A DNA stretch of 64,000 nt from contig NZ_JACSPQ010000002.1 of NCBI RefSeq assembly GCF_014837055.1, positions 212,666-276,665 on the forward strand, in the 5' to 3' direction. Source of the stretch: Phocaeicola faecium (GTDB lineage: Bacteria > Bacteroidota > Bacteroidia > Bacteroidales > Bacteroidaceae). Below the pieces are notes generated by a model. It did no database searches. It was not told the DNA's origin and saw nothing but the letters and a program-made list of their open reading frames with translations. The position numbers and the translations under genes are program-made. Every line of letters starts with the position of its first letter. Position 1 is the stretch's first letter. Below, one piece after another: positions 44,201 to 53,254 of the stretch.

Positions 44201-44465
44201 CTTTACCACCGTTTCCGACTGGTATTTGGAAGATGCTTCGTACCTCCGTTTCAAGAACCTGACACTGTCTTATGATTTGTCTGATGTACTCCGTAAATGG
44301 GCGCATCTGAAAGACCGTAACAGTAGTATGTCTGTTTATTTCAGCGGTGAGAACTTATTTACGATAACAGATTATTCGGGTATGGACCCGGAATGTGGCG
44401 GATATGATGCGATGAAGTATCCGGTATCGCGCGTGTTCTCTTTCGGAGTAAAACTAACGTATTAA
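41283..44465 (+). CDS. SusC/RagA family TonB-linked outer-membrane transporter
   Basis: A 1060-residue SusC-like transporter without an STN domain. A signal peptide (about 1-24) is followed by a carboxypeptidase regulatory-like domain (about 47-122, TDVDGKFELTVGNND). QMLNEVVVLGYG comes next, then a plug with LWVVDGVPGAPIAS and DAASAAIYGAQSGAGGVVLV, then a barrel ending in VKLTY. The plug has GAQSGAGGV where the paralogues have GSR-x-x-NGV, so this copy belongs to a different SusC branch. It begins a three-gene operon with susD (37 bases on) and a phosphodiesterase-phosphatase gene, which suggests that the cargo is the dephosphorylated part of a phosphodiester. Confidence 0.94.
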   Translation: MKRQTYYAGIVSLGLCLPVSLYGAVDNPEMNDVRTTASVQQSVKLYGTVIDETGLPVIGASVMVKGTTNGTITDVDGKFELTVGNNDVLSVSYIGYETQEIRPSGNNLVITLKENSQMLNEVVVLGYGANARKQDLSASVGVVDNTESLATRPVSSTEGMLQGQLAGVTVQANGGDPTATPNIVIRGQGSQNGDNVLWVVDGVPGAPIASLSDIESIVVLKDAASAAIYGAQSGAGGVVLVTTKKAKEGAPSVSYDGTYGIRQAVNLIEPLNAEEEIEMRKLSYGNANMDLPDGWDVTKNPWIATTRTNWMDEIFRTAFYQRHNLAINVGTENSSNRLSLSYDNDEGVLINTFNKNLSLRYNGKFKLNKWATVSQDFVWKNTQKRSSDTNSGYTGAVIAAMYMPPSATVYNPLDGSYGGTTTEDPAYIEKYGSNFADIHGDAVNPVRLLEADNIYDKTTSVWSTTNLEIANIIPGLKFNSRFTYNVENNYYKQFSPIRDEVGKPDLSNSLTESSYRGDTWKTENTLTYDNSFGQHTVGALLSTTADHYNVRGFEVNGQDLSDESEYLQYLSYAGTTTATDYLTGPDANVSVIARLAYSYADRYFVTASWRRDYAGRLPKENNYGDFPAATLAWKVSNEKFFPKSDVLSLLKIRASWGRVGNLGSIGYNYKSLVLGKEFSTDQGQYGVSGNTTWGNVVYNSTALNPDLTWETSEQFDLGVDLSMFKDRLSVQLDYFDKRTFNLIQTQTMNWPNTIGIDAMLVNQGEVRNRGFEAQVSWSDTVNKDFSYFVSGNFSYLKNWVSDIGVKNADGTPGVWTGGGEFRNLPYVYQTAEGEPLNSFYLVKTDGIFQSDEEAAAYVDKDGNRIQPNAVAGDLKFVDYNGDGTIDDADRQYCGSATPKTTYAFTLGFTYKKLSLSAMFQGVGGAQALYIGKYMSLSDVEGNFNRSKEILNAWSPTNTSSNIPRLSKNDPNGNFTTVSDWYLEDASYLRFKNLTLSYDLSDVLRKWAHLKDRNSSMSVYFSGENLFTITDYSGMDPECGGYDAMKYPVSRVFSFGVKLTY

Positions 44466-44502
44466 AACCAGACTATTATATAATAAACTTAATTAGCAAA
44501 TC

Positions 44503-46137
44503 ATGAAAAAACTATATTTATCGGTTTTGGCTGTATCGGCGTTGCTTTTCGGTTCATGCAGTGATTTCTTGGACGTACAACCCGAAGGAAGTGCCATTAC
44601 AAATGCTTATTTCACGAACGACCAGCAGGCTATCGATGCGATTGACGGGCTGTATAAACCACTCCATAAAGAAACCGTATTCGGGCGCGACCTGTTTTGG
44701 GAGCAGGGGGCTGCCTGCGATATCGTGTGGGGACGTACCCGTAATTTTAATTCGCTTGCTACGCTGTCGTATACCGGCGATGAGGAACCTTTGCGAAATT
44801 CATTCGATACTTTCTATCAAGTAATGTCGCGTGCCAACTGGATTATTAAGCAGTTGCTCGACAAAGAAACCCGAACGGAACTCAGCGATGTGGAAAAGCG
44901 CAGCTTGGGAGAGGCTTATTTTATGCGCGGGATGACTCATTTCTTGGTGGCATACCGTTACGGAACCGACAAGCAGGGGGTACCCTTTGTGCGTTACGAG
45001 GATTTTGAAGGAGAGTATGATAACTCAATACCTCCGCAACAGCCCACGGTGATGGATAATTACCGGCTGATTATAGAAGACATGGATAGCGCCATCGAAT
45101 ACTTGCCTAAATTTGAGGAATATACTGAAGATGAACGGGGAAGAGCTCATCAGGCAGCAGCCGTGGCTTATAAAGCAAAGGTTTATGCGTATTGGGCTAC
45201 ATGGGACGAATCGCAGTGGAACCATATCATTACGATGGTCGGATTGTTGGAAACCGAATACGGGCGTGATTTGGCTCAGACTTTCGATGAGTTATTCTCT
45301 TCTGATTTTGCCGATTATTGGAATGCTGAATACATTTGGTCTATTCCGTCGACAGGCGGAGTGAACGGAGGAGGTTCGGATTTCCCCGGTGTAGTATTGG
45401 AAAATAAAGGATGGGGCGTATATAACGGTTGGGGACAAATCAAGCCCACGCTCGATATCTACGAAGAAATGGCGAAAGACGGTGCGGGAAACGACCGCTT
45501 GGTTCGCTCTATCTTAGAGTATAACCAAGAGTTTCAGTTCTTCGGAGAAACCATGCGTTTTGCTTCTTCTTCTGATTTGGAAGCCGGTTTTCAGGTAAAC
45601 AAATACATGGACCCGTTTAAATACGCCAATGCCATAGCAGACGGTTATGTAAACCCGAACGGCGACTGGCCTACGGCGCGTGTGAACTTTCCGTTGATTC
45701 GTTTTGCCGAAATGCTCTTGTTCCGTGCAGAGGCTTACATTATGACCAACCAGCCGGAATTGGCTTTATCGGATTTGAACCGCATCCGTGAGCGTTCAAA
45801 CCTGACGTTATTAGACCATACGCCTACCATGACCGATTTGTATCACGAACGTCGTTGCGAGTTGGCTTTTGAGTTTACCGACCATTTGTTCGATTTGAAA
45901 CGTTGGCACCGCTCTTCCAATTCCGAAATCAAGGCATTGGCTGAAAAAGAACTCAATTCGCGTCCGAGAGTACGTAATTACGAAGACCGTACCAGCCCCA
46001 CTTCTGCGTTTACGATAGGTTACTATGCCGATTATCCTAATAAAGAACCCTATCAGGATTATATGATGGTATTCCCTTATTCTCCTGAACAGGTAACCAA
46101 ATCGAACGGGTTGTTGAAACAAAACGAAGGATATTAA
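44503..46137 (+). CDS. SusD/RagB family nutrient-binding lipoprotein
   Basis: A 544-residue SusD-like lipoprotein with the signal MKKLYLSVLAVSALLFGSC (Cys19) followed by SDFLDVQPEGSAIT, the usual SusD opening. Helical motifs are EAYFMRGMTHFLVAYRYG (about 146-163), AAAVAYKAKVYAYWATWDES (about 222-241), LLFRAEAYIMTNQPELALSDLN (about 406-427) and the C-terminal LYHERRCELAFEFTDHLFDLKR. It ends with KQNEGY. It is the ligand-binding partner of the SusC before it and lies 33 bases before the phosphatase gene. Confidence 0.94.
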   Translation: MKKLYLSVLAVSALLFGSCSDFLDVQPEGSAITNAYFTNDQQAIDAIDGLYKPLHKETVFGRDLFWEQGAACDIVWGRTRNFNSLATLSYTGDEEPLRNSFDTFYQVMSRANWIIKQLLDKETRTELSDVEKRSLGEAYFMRGMTHFLVAYRYGTDKQGVPFVRYEDFEGEYDNSIPPQQPTVMDNYRLIIEDMDSAIEYLPKFEEYTEDERGRAHQAAAVAYKAKVYAYWATWDESQWNHIITMVGLLETEYGRDLAQTFDELFSSDFADYWNAEYIWSIPSTGGVNGGGSDFPGVVLENKGWGVYNGWGQIKPTLDIYEEMAKDGAGNDRLVRSILEYNQEFQFFGETMRFASSSDLEAGFQVNKYMDPFKYANAIADGYVNPNGDWPTARVNFPLIRFAEMLLFRAEAYIMTNQPELALSDLNRIRERSNLTLLDHTPTMTDLYHERRCELAFEFTDHLFDLKRWHRSSNSEIKALAEKELNSRPRVRNYEDRTSPTSAFTIGYYADYPNKEPYQDYMMVFPYSPEQVTKSNGLLKQNEGY

Positions 46138-46170
46138 AGATAAGTTGTTTGATAGTTTAGTTACTTACGT

Positions 46171-48126
46171 ATGAGTATTACCAATTTACAACATTTTGCT
46201 GTAATGGGAGTTTTATTGGCAGGCTGCTGTTTGCAGTCTGCCAATGCGCAATATCCCGTTAAGATACATTCGCATAACGATTATACGCGCACTGTTCCGT
46301 TTTATCAGGCGTACGCCCAAAAGATATATTCCATCGAAGTGGATATGTTTTACCGCGACGGACAGTTTTATGTGTGTCACGATGAAAAAGACATCGCTGA
46401 CGGCCGCACGTTTGAACAGCTTTATCTTCAGCCGATACTTTCGCTGTATAAGCAGAACAACGGGCAGGCTTGGGCAGATGAGGCACGTCCGCTGCAACTG
46501 CTTATTGAAATAAAATCCGATAACACGTCTGCTTTTATGGATGCACTGACACGTCTGTTTGAGGAGCATCCGTCTGTTTTCAATCCTTCGGTTAATCCGA
46601 ATGCGGTGCGCGTAACGATTACCGGACATGTGCCCGCTCCGGATGAATTTGCTCGTTATCCGGAGTACATCTGTTTTGACGGCGATTTAAATCAAAACTA
46701 TACCGCCCGACAGTTGGAACGGGTGGCTTTGTTTAGTGTAGACTTCCAAAGCCTGTCGAAATGGAATGGGAAAGGGTTGCCTGTGGCTTCCGAAAGGGTT
46801 CGGATAGCAGAGGCTGTCAGCCGTGCCCATGCAGCAGGAAAGCCTGTACGTTTCTGGGGAGCTCCCGATGGCATTACGGCGTGGAACTTGTTTCAGTCGA
46901 TGGGTATTGATTACATAAATACCGACCGCGTGGAGCGTTGTGCCGATTTCTTTTCAAACTGGCATAATAAGACGTATGTGATTGGCGGGGATGCTTCAGC
47001 CTCTGCGACCGGAGTGACGCGCACCGACCGATTAGACAAGACAACTCACGATTTTGCCGGTTTCCGTAATGACAAGCTGCAACTCGCCGAGCGTATTCCG
47101 CTGTACACTCCTTCTTACCTTAACGATGGCGCCGATTTGCCGGTGAAAAATGTAATTCTGCTGATAGGCGACGGGATGGGACTGGCGCAGATAACTGCTG
47201 CCGACCGGGTGAATAACGGGTTGAACATGTTATTGTTAAAACATTTGGGATTGATTACAACTTCTTCACGCGATGCGTTTACCACCGATTCGGCAGGAGC
47301 CGGCAGCGCATTGGCAACAGGCGAGCAGAATTCAAACCGCCACATTGCAATGAGCGACGACGGTAAACCTTATCCGCAACTGACCGATTTCTTTAAGGAA
47401 GCTGGGAAAGACTGTGGAGTAGTAACGTTGGGGAATGTGGCAGACGCAACTCCCGCAGCCTTTTACGGTCATAACGTAGAGCGTGATAATGCGGAAGACT
47501 TGACGCGCGAGTTACTCAACGGAAAGTTGTCAGTGCTGGCAGGAAGCGGTATGGAGTGTTTCGTCCGGCGCAAAGACGGTTTGGATTTGCGGAATGAACT
47601 GAAGCAGAGGGGCTACCGTTTTGTAACGCAGGCAGACGAAATAGATGCTGATACGGCTAAGGTTGTCTGCATAGACGAGGAAATGGCGAAGGCTACCGAT
47701 ACGGATAATTTCGATTTGCTGGCAAACGCTACCCGGCGCAGCATCGAGTTGTTGAATGGTAGAAACCCGAAGGGATTCTTTTTGATGGTAGAAGGGGCGA
47801 AGGTTGATTATGCCGGACATTCGAACTGTTTCCCGGCTTCGGTAGTGGAGACGTTGGGATTTGACCGCGCCGTGGCAGAGGCATTGAAGTTTGCCGACCG
47901 TGACGGCAAGACGCTGGTCATTGTAACGGGAGACCATGAAACCGGAGGTTTGACGCTGATAGACGGAGATAACCAGACCGGACGTATGACTGCCTGTTAC
48001 GTTACCGATGACCATACGCCTATCATGCTTCCCGTGTTTTCATACGGTCCGCAAGCAGATAAATTCGGTGGGAAATATTATAATTACGACATCCCGCGGC
48101 GTATAAAAACGCTACCCATAGAGTGA
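46171..48126 (+). CDS. Two-domain protein: PI-PLC/GDPD-like phosphodiesterase fused to alkaline phosphatase
   Basis: A 651-residue exported enzyme. Residues 1-27 are a hydrophobic signal that could be read as lipoprotein type (LAGC, Cys19) or cleaved after ANAQ. Residues about 28-265 match the PI-PLC/GDPD phosphodiesterase superfamily: HSHNDY (33-38), IEVDMFYRDGQFYVCHDEKD (55-74), LIEIKSD (111-117), RFWGAPD and INTDR at the end of the barrel. Residues about 322-648 are an alkaline phosphatase: LIGDGMG (331-337), FTTDSAGAGSALATG with nucleophile Ser374, then EGAKVDYAGHS and GDHETGG metal ligands. The combination would split a phosphodiester and then release inorganic phosphate. It is the third gene of a susCD operon. 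Its last codons lie in a 22-bp repeat unit. Confidence 0.93.
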   Translation: MSITNLQHFAVMGVLLAGCCLQSANAQYPVKIHSHNDYTRTVPFYQAYAQKIYSIEVDMFYRDGQFYVCHDEKDIADGRTFEQLYLQPILSLYKQNNGQAWADEARPLQLLIEIKSDNTSAFMDALTRLFEEHPSVFNPSVNPNAVRVTITGHVPAPDEFARYPEYICFDGDLNQNYTARQLERVALFSVDFQSLSKWNGKGLPVASERVRIAEAVSRAHAAGKPVRFWGAPDGITAWNLFQSMGIDYINTDRVERCADFFSNWHNKTYVIGGDASASATGVTRTDRLDKTTHDFAGFRNDKLQLAERIPLYTPSYLNDGADLPVKNVILLIGDGMGLAQITAADRVNNGLNMLLLKHLGLITTSSRDAFTTDSAGAGSALATGEQNSNRHIAMSDDGKPYPQLTDFFKEAGKDCGVVTLGNVADATPAAFYGHNVERDNAEDLTRELLNGKLSVLAGSGMECFVRRKDGLDLRNELKQRGYRFVTQADEIDADTAKVVCIDEEMAKATDTDNFDLLANATRRSIELLNGRNPKGFFLMVEGAKVDYAGHSNCFPASVVETLGFDRAVAEALKFADRDGKTLVIVTGDHETGGLTLIDGDNQTGRMTACYVTDDHTPIMLPVFSYGPQADKFGGKYYNYDIPRRIKTLPIE

Positions 48127-48219
48127 CTCATCTTATGCGGTAGAATTTTTGTTTCTTCCCAATAAACAAACAAACGCAACCCATACCGTTTTTCAGCTCG
48201 TTGGTATGGGTTGCGTTTG
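48108..48219. repeat. 22-bp-period repeat array, locus D, with terminal 17-bp hairpin
   Basis: AACGCTACCCATAGA begins at 48108 inside the phosphatase gene. The next unit, with TATGCGGTAGAATT, resembles locus G, and AACGCAACCC follows at 48173 (65 bases on, one less than three periods). CAAACGCAACCCATACC (48171-48187) and its perfect complement (48203-48219) form a hairpin with a 15-base loop, which can terminate both convergent genes. Confidence 0.75.
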
Positions 48220-48244
48220 CTGTATAATCAGGGTAAAAAGGCTT

Positions 48245-51127
48245 TTAGAAGCGGTGCGGACGCGGTCCGAATCCCGGACCTCTGCCGTGCGGCCCTCCCA
48301 TCGACGGTCCTCCGTTTTTGCCTCCGAAGAGATTCAGACGGTAAATGAAGTGTACCATGCAGTAACTGTAAATGGCATTATATTCCGTATCGCTTCGCAT
48401 GGCTGCCGTAATAGCTCGGCTTACATTGCTCTGGTTGCGCAGAATATCGTAGAACTGAATACTTACCGTAGCGGCATTGCCTTTCAGGAAGTCTTGAGAA
48501 ATCTGTGCGTTCCAAATCAGCTCGTCGCGGTTCATGCTGTTGTCAGAATATCCGCGGCGTGAGTTCTGAGAAAGGTCGGTGGCAATCGACATATTCCACG
48601 GCAAGCGTATGTTGGTGCTCGCCCCGTAAGAAAAGTCGTAAGTATCCATGTTGTTTTGTTCCTGATAGTTGTTTCGTGAGTGGGTATAATTTAACGAACC
48701 GTTTAGCGATACTTCCCACCAGTCTGTACGATACGTTCCGCGCAAGCGTTCGCCCAGTCGTAACTGGCGGGTCTTGTTGCGGTCGTCGTTGGTCGTTTCG
48801 GTATTGTCGCTGATGTAGCTCACGATGTTGTTGTAACTTGCCGTAGTAAACGTATTAATGGTATATTTCTTGTTCCGCAATGCGGTGTTGCTGCCCAACA
48901 TGCTGAACAGATTCCAGTTTCCGTTGATGTTTTCCGGCGTAGTAATATATCCACCGGTTGTTTCATTGTATACACGCCGGCTGCTTACACTGTTCATCGT
49001 ATTGCTGAAGCTGACATGAGCCACCATGCCTCGTTGGGTTTCCGTATTAAACGTGTTGTAGAATGCCCGGAACGAGTTGGTGAACGAAGGCTTCAACCCC
49101 GGATTTCCCCGACGGATATTCAACGGGTCGGTTGTATCTTCAACAGGGAGCAAGTCGGTCATGCTCGGTTGCGAGCTGCGTCCGCGGTAGTTGATGCGGA
49201 GCTGGCTTGTCTTGTTAAACTTATAACGGAAATCGAGTGTCGGCGTAAAGTTGAACACATTGCGTACGGTTACCGTATCTAAATCCCCTTTCTTGTATGA
49301 CAGTTCTGTTTTTTGGGGCTGGAACGATACTCCCACGTTCAAGCGCATTTTTTCACGAATCCACCGTAAGGCTAATTCTGCCTGATGGTTATAGTATGTA
49401 TAGTGTGCGCTCTTGCTGTTTTCCTTGTCCAGCACGCCCGTATATTCTCCTCCGTAGCCGTTATCTATTGTCCAGTCATTGGGCATGGTATACGTAGAGT
49501 TGTCGGTGGTAGAGTATCGGTATTGGAAATTATAGCTGAACTGTAAAAATCCTCCTTTAAAGATAGGTTCGCTATACGATACACGCGCACTGAAATTATT
49601 GTTCAGCGTAGGAGTGGAGATGTAGCGGTTCAGAATCTCCAACCGCTCTTCGTCGGTCATCTGGAAGTATTCGGTTTCTGACGTAGAAAATTGTTCGCTG
49701 CTGCTGTTGGTGTAATTATACGTACCGCGGAAGTTGATGTTACGCCCTGCTTTGCCCAAACGACGGTTGAACATCACCGAGCCGCCCACGTTGAAATCGC
49801 TCGACTTGCTGAGGCTGTTACGTATAATGGTGTTGACTATGTTTTCTTCTGCCATTAAGTCGGTCAGGTTTCCTTCCTGTATGGCAGCAATTAACTCGTC
49901 TGTCGTATTCTGAGGTTCTGCATTAAATGTTCCCGAATTGGAGCTTTCAGTATTGTCTGTATCTCCGTAGCTCAACCTCGGCCGTACGAGTAACATTGTC
50001 ATTGTGTCAGGGCGCCATTCGATGCGGAAATCAGCCGTAAGCGCCGTGTTTTTGTTCCGCTGTGCAATCAATGCATTTTGGAAAGAACTGTTGTCTGAAG
50101 AAACGAACGTTTCCGATGCCTGTTTGCTGATAATGTCTGCATCTTTATAATTGAAATTAACGCTACCGCCTGTTTCTAATTTTTCGGAAGTAGTGCTGAA
50201 GTTAAATCCTCCCATTTTTATGGCGGTCAGTCCGTTTTGTCCTCCCCACCTGAATCCGCCTCCACCACCGGGATATCCTTGGTCGTTCACGTTGTTCATT
50301 GAGCCGATTACGGTAAACTGGTTGTCTCCCCAGAAGCGGTTAAGCATGATTTTCCCGCTGTAACGGTCTTCTGTTCCGGCTGCCAAGTCAGCATTGCCGA
50401 ACCATCCTTTGTTCATTCCCGGCTTTACACTTAAATCGAGAACGGTTTCTTCTTCGCCATCATCAATACCTGTGGCACGTGCCAAGTCAGATTGTTTGTC
50501 ATACGCACGCACTTTGTCGATGATATTCACCGGCAGGTTCTTCATGGCGATATTCGGATCGTCAGCAAAAAACTCCTTGCCGTCTATCATGATTTTTTTG
50601 ATTTCTTTTCCGTTGATGGTTATTTTACCATTTTCATCCACTTCTGCGCCCGGAAGTTTTTTCACCAACTCCTCTAAAGCCGAGCCTTCGGGCACACGAT
50701 AGGCTGAGCTATTATATACTAATGTGTCTTCTGCCGCTGTCACTTCGGGCGCTTGCGCTACAACCACGGCTTCTCCCAACATGATGGCATCCGCCTGCAA
50801 TTCAATATTACCCACGTTCAGACGGGGCTTGTTTCGAGTCATTTCGATTTGCCGGAAAAATGTAGTATAACCGATATACGATATTTTCAGTAAATATTTT
50901 CCCGGACGTACGGATAAGGCAAAGTTTCCATCAAGGTCGCTTACATTTCCTTTTACCATCGTACTGTCTTTTAATGACAGAATTTGTACTGTCGCTTGCA
51001 TGACAGGCGATTTGTCGCCCCCGTCGAGCACCGTTCCTGTAACGGTAGCTCTACCGCTGCCGCTTTGTGCAAAAGCGGAAATTGCAGAAATAGCCATCAG
51101 CAGTATCCCCAAAACCCATGTTTTCAT
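48245..51127 (-). CDS. TonB-dependent receptor-like outer-membrane beta-barrel protein
   Basis: A 960-residue outer-membrane protein of the Bacteroidetes carboxypeptidase-regulatory plus OMP_b-brl_3 type, not a SusC. A signal peptide (MKTWVLGILLMAISAISAFAQ) is followed by a regulatory-like domain (about 27-105, VSDLDGNFALSVRPGKYLLK) and a plug-like domain (about 115-210, ALEELVKKLPGAEVDENGKI and IMIDGKEFFADDPNIA). A long barrel and a Gly/Pro-rich tail (GGPSMGGPHGRGPGFG) ending in Phe complete it. There is no SusD partner. The start at 51127 is the ATG before the signal; a GTG at 51166 is open but adds 13 residues in front of it. Similar proteins are often part of metal or peptide uptake; the substrate here is unknown. 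Confidence 0.88.
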   Translation of the reverse strand: MKTWVLGILLMAISAISAFAQSGSGRATVTGTVLDGGDKSPVMQATVQILSLKDSTMVKGNVSDLDGNFALSVRPGKYLLKISYIGYTTFFRQIEMTRNKPRLNVGNIELQADAIMLGEAVVVAQAPEVTAAEDTLVYNSSAYRVPEGSALEELVKKLPGAEVDENGKITINGKEIKKIMIDGKEFFADDPNIAMKNLPVNIIDKVRAYDKQSDLARATGIDDGEEETVLDLSVKPGMNKGWFGNADLAAGTEDRYSGKIMLNRFWGDNQFTVIGSMNNVNDQGYPGGGGGFRWGGQNGLTAIKMGGFNFSTTSEKLETGGSVNFNYKDADIISKQASETFVSSDNSSFQNALIAQRNKNTALTADFRIEWRPDTMTMLLVRPRLSYGDTDNTESSNSGTFNAEPQNTTDELIAAIQEGNLTDLMAEENIVNTIIRNSLSKSSDFNVGGSVMFNRRLGKAGRNINFRGTYNYTNSSSEQFSTSETEYFQMTDEERLEILNRYISTPTLNNNFSARVSYSEPIFKGGFLQFSYNFQYRYSTTDNSTYTMPNDWTIDNGYGGEYTGVLDKENSKSAHYTYYNHQAELALRWIREKMRLNVGVSFQPQKTELSYKKGDLDTVTVRNVFNFTPTLDFRYKFNKTSQLRINYRGRSSQPSMTDLLPVEDTTDPLNIRRGNPGLKPSFTNSFRAFYNTFNTETQRGMVAHVSFSNTMNSVSSRRVYNETTGGYITTPENINGNWNLFSMLGSNTALRNKKYTINTFTTASYNNIVSYISDNTETTNDDRNKTRQLRLGERLRGTYRTDWWEVSLNGSLNYTHSRNNYQEQNNMDTYDFSYGASTNIRLPWNMSIATDLSQNSRRGYSDNSMNRDELIWNAQISQDFLKGNAATVSIQFYDILRNQSNVSRAITAAMRSDTEYNAIYSYCMVHFIYRLNLFGGKNGGPSMGGPHGRGPGFGPRPHRF

Positions 51128-51386
51128 TCTAATTCCTATGATTAAGATTGATTGTTCTTTTGACACCTTACGGGTTTAAAGGTTTAATCTCATGAATTGA
51201 TTTTTGTGATTTTTCTTTCATTTTTTTTAATGTTATGCTTTTTTTGAGTGAATTTCGAATCGGTTTCTTACGTCGGTGAGCTTTCTTGTGGATTAATCCA
51301 ACTTAAGCGAGTAAGTATTTATTTGTAAACTGTTCTCTGCTTTTATGTATCTTTTTTCTAAATTTGTAGCCGAAAACTATACATTT

Positions 51387-52448
51387 ATGAGTAAACAAGA
51401 AGTGATTATTTGCCGGAATTTTGAAAAAGATTTGGAGACAGCCGTTGCGTCTCATGCCTACGACAAGCTGTTTTTACTTACCGATGAACATACTTTTCGG
51501 TTTTGTTATCCGGTCATCGAGCATATAAGTTGTCTGAAAGATGCCGTTTCTATCTGTATCGGCGTTGAGGATGTGCATAAAAACTTAGAGACTCTGGCAT
51601 ACGTGTGGAGCCAGTTGAGCGAGAAAGGAGCCACGCGCCATTCGTTGCTGATTAATTTGGGGGGCGGTATGGTGACTGACTTGGGAGGATTTGCAGCAGC
51701 CACATTCAAGCGAGGTATCTCTTACATTAATATACCGACTACGTTGCTTTCAATGGTGGATGCAGCCGTAGGAGGAAAAACAGGAATTAACTTTAACGGA
51801 CTGAAGAACGAAATAGGGGCGTTTGCACCTGCCGACCAAGTGCTTATCGACTGTGAATTCTTGCGGACTCTCGACCGCGAGAACCTGTTGTCGGGCTATG
51901 CCGAGATGCTGAAACACGGACTTATCAGCAACGTTGCCCATTGGAGTGAACTGTTGGCTTTCGATATGGAACGGGTGGATTACGGTGTATTGCAGCAGTT
52001 GGTGGCACGTTCGGTGCAGGTAAAAGAAGACGTGGTAGCTCAAGACCCCTTTGAAAAAGGCATCCGGAAGGCGTTGAACTTCGGTCATACGGTGGGACAT
52101 GCCTTTGAGAGTTTCGCTCTGAAAACCGAACATCCCGTGCTGCATGGGTATGCCGTGGCGTGGGGAATGGTATGCGAACTGTATCTTTCTCACATACAGG
52201 TAGGTTTCCCGTCTGATAAGTTGCGTCAGACCATTCAGTTTATCAAAGACAACTACGGAAGGCTGCCCTTTACGTGTAAAGATTACGATACCTTCTACGA
52301 GTTTATGAAGCATGATAAAAAGAATGTATCATCGGGTGTGATAAACTTTACTTTGCTGGGCGAAGTGGGGGATATTCGCATCAACCAGACTGCTTCGCAG
52401 GAAGATATTTACGAATTGTTCGATTTTTATAGCGAGACGATGGGATAA
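51387..52448 (+). CDS. aroB: 3-dehydroquinate synthase
   Basis: A 353-residue cytoplasmic enzyme of the shikimate pathway that converts DAHP to 3-dehydroquinate using NAD and a divalent metal. GGGMVTDLGGFAAATFKRG (about 89-107) is the NAD-binding glycine-rich segment, and PTTLLSMVDAAVGGKTGINF (about 113-132) follows. Metal ligands are seen in the YAEMLKHGLI and LNFGHTVGHAFE motifs. The start MSKQEVIICRN was chosen over an in-frame ATG at 51345 that adds 14 residues. A TAAATTTG box at 51359-51366 could be its -7 element. It converges on ruvA. Confidence 0.94.
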   Translation: MSKQEVIICRNFEKDLETAVASHAYDKLFLLTDEHTFRFCYPVIEHISCLKDAVSICIGVEDVHKNLETLAYVWSQLSEKGATRHSLLINLGGGMVTDLGGFAAATFKRGISYINIPTTLLSMVDAAVGGKTGINFNGLKNEIGAFAPADQVLIDCEFLRTLDRENLLSGYAEMLKHGLISNVAHWSELLAFDMERVDYGVLQQLVARSVQVKEDVVAQDPFEKGIRKALNFGHTVGHAFESFALKTEHPVLHGYAVAWGMVCELYLSHIQVGFPSDKLRQTIQFIKDNYGRLPFTCKDYDTFYEFMKHDKKNVSSGVINFTLLGEVGDIRINQTASQEDIYELFDFYSETMG

Positions 52449-52482
52449 TTCGCTCCCCGTCTCGCGTGTCGGACACATGCGT

Positions 52483-53079
52483 TTACAGTCGCTTCAGTGC
52501 CAGTTTGATAACTTTTTCTACCGCCGCATCCGGTTCTTCCTTCAGTATGGAGGCAACCACTTTCTGCGAAGGAGCTTGGGCAAACCCCAGCATGGTAAGT
52601 GCCGAAACAGCTTCTTCGTATATTTCGGTTTGTACAGACGATACAACGGTACTTACCGGCATTGCCGAATCAACGCCGATGGTCGCAATCTTATCTTTTA
52701 ACTCCACAATGATGCGTTGGGCGGTTTTTAGTCCGATACCCTTTACGGTTTTAAGCAATTTCTCGTTTCCGCTGCTGATAACGTTGCATAGCTCCGACGG
52801 CGAAAGAGCCGAGAGTATCATGCGCGCCGTGTTTCCTCCGATGCCCGAAACGGTGATGAGCAGCAGAAACAGTTCGCGCTCCTGCTTCGAGGCAAAGCCG
52901 TATAACACGTACGCATCCTCCCTGATTGCCTCGTAGATGTATAACTTTACGTCTTTTTTCCCCTGTATGGCAGAGTAAGTGTTCAGCGATACATTCACAC
53001 CGTATCCTACCCCGTTACATTCTATCACCGCCAGAGCCGGCGTTATTTCGGTAAGTTCTCCTTTGATATATTCAATCAT
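52483..53079 (-). CDS. ruvA: Holliday junction branch migration protein RuvA
   Basis: A 198-residue DNA-binding subunit of the RuvAB branch migration complex. The N-terminal OB domain ([14 protein letters not shown]...) spans about 1-65. The tandem helix-hairpin-helix domain has [20 protein letters not shown] (about 72-91) and [20 protein letters not shown] (about 107-126). The C-terminal domain that contacts RuvB (about 150-198) ends [11 protein letters not shown]. The length is typical. A TATTTTTG box on the minus strand (53109-53116) lies 30 bases before the start. RuvB and RuvC are not in the window. Confidence 0.96.
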   Translation of the reverse strand: MIEYIKGELTEITPALAVIECNGVGYGVNVSLNTYSAIQGKKDVKLYIYEAIREDAYVLYGFASKQERELFLLLITVSGIGGNTARMILSALSPSELCNVISSGNEKLLKTVKGIGLKTAQRIIVELKDKIATIGVDSAMPVSTVVSSVQTEIYEEAVSALTMLGFAQAPSQKVVASILKEEPDAAVEKVIKLALKRL

Positions 53080-53182
53080 CTTTTTCGAATAAATTATAAT
53101 TTAATGTACAAAAATAGGTATAAGTAAGTTATAAATCGTAAGTTTTACGATTTTTATTTTCAAATCATCCCGAATGTTGTTG

Positions 53183-53211
53183 TTTGGAATGATTCTAATT
53201 CCGTATTTTTG
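53183..53211 (+). promoter_or_regulatory. Promoter of ddh
   Basis: TTTG at 53183-53186 and TATTTTTG at 53204-53211 are separated by 17 bases, and the -7 box is 43 bases before the ddh start. Confidence 0.6.
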
Positions 53212-53254
53212 CAACCGTAATTTAAGAATCAATCATTAAACATTCAATATCATT

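Noticed and set aside
51127..51166. GTG start at 51166 for the TonB-dependent barrel protein
   Set aside because: It would put 13 residues before a normal signal peptide; the ATG at 51127 starts the signal directly.
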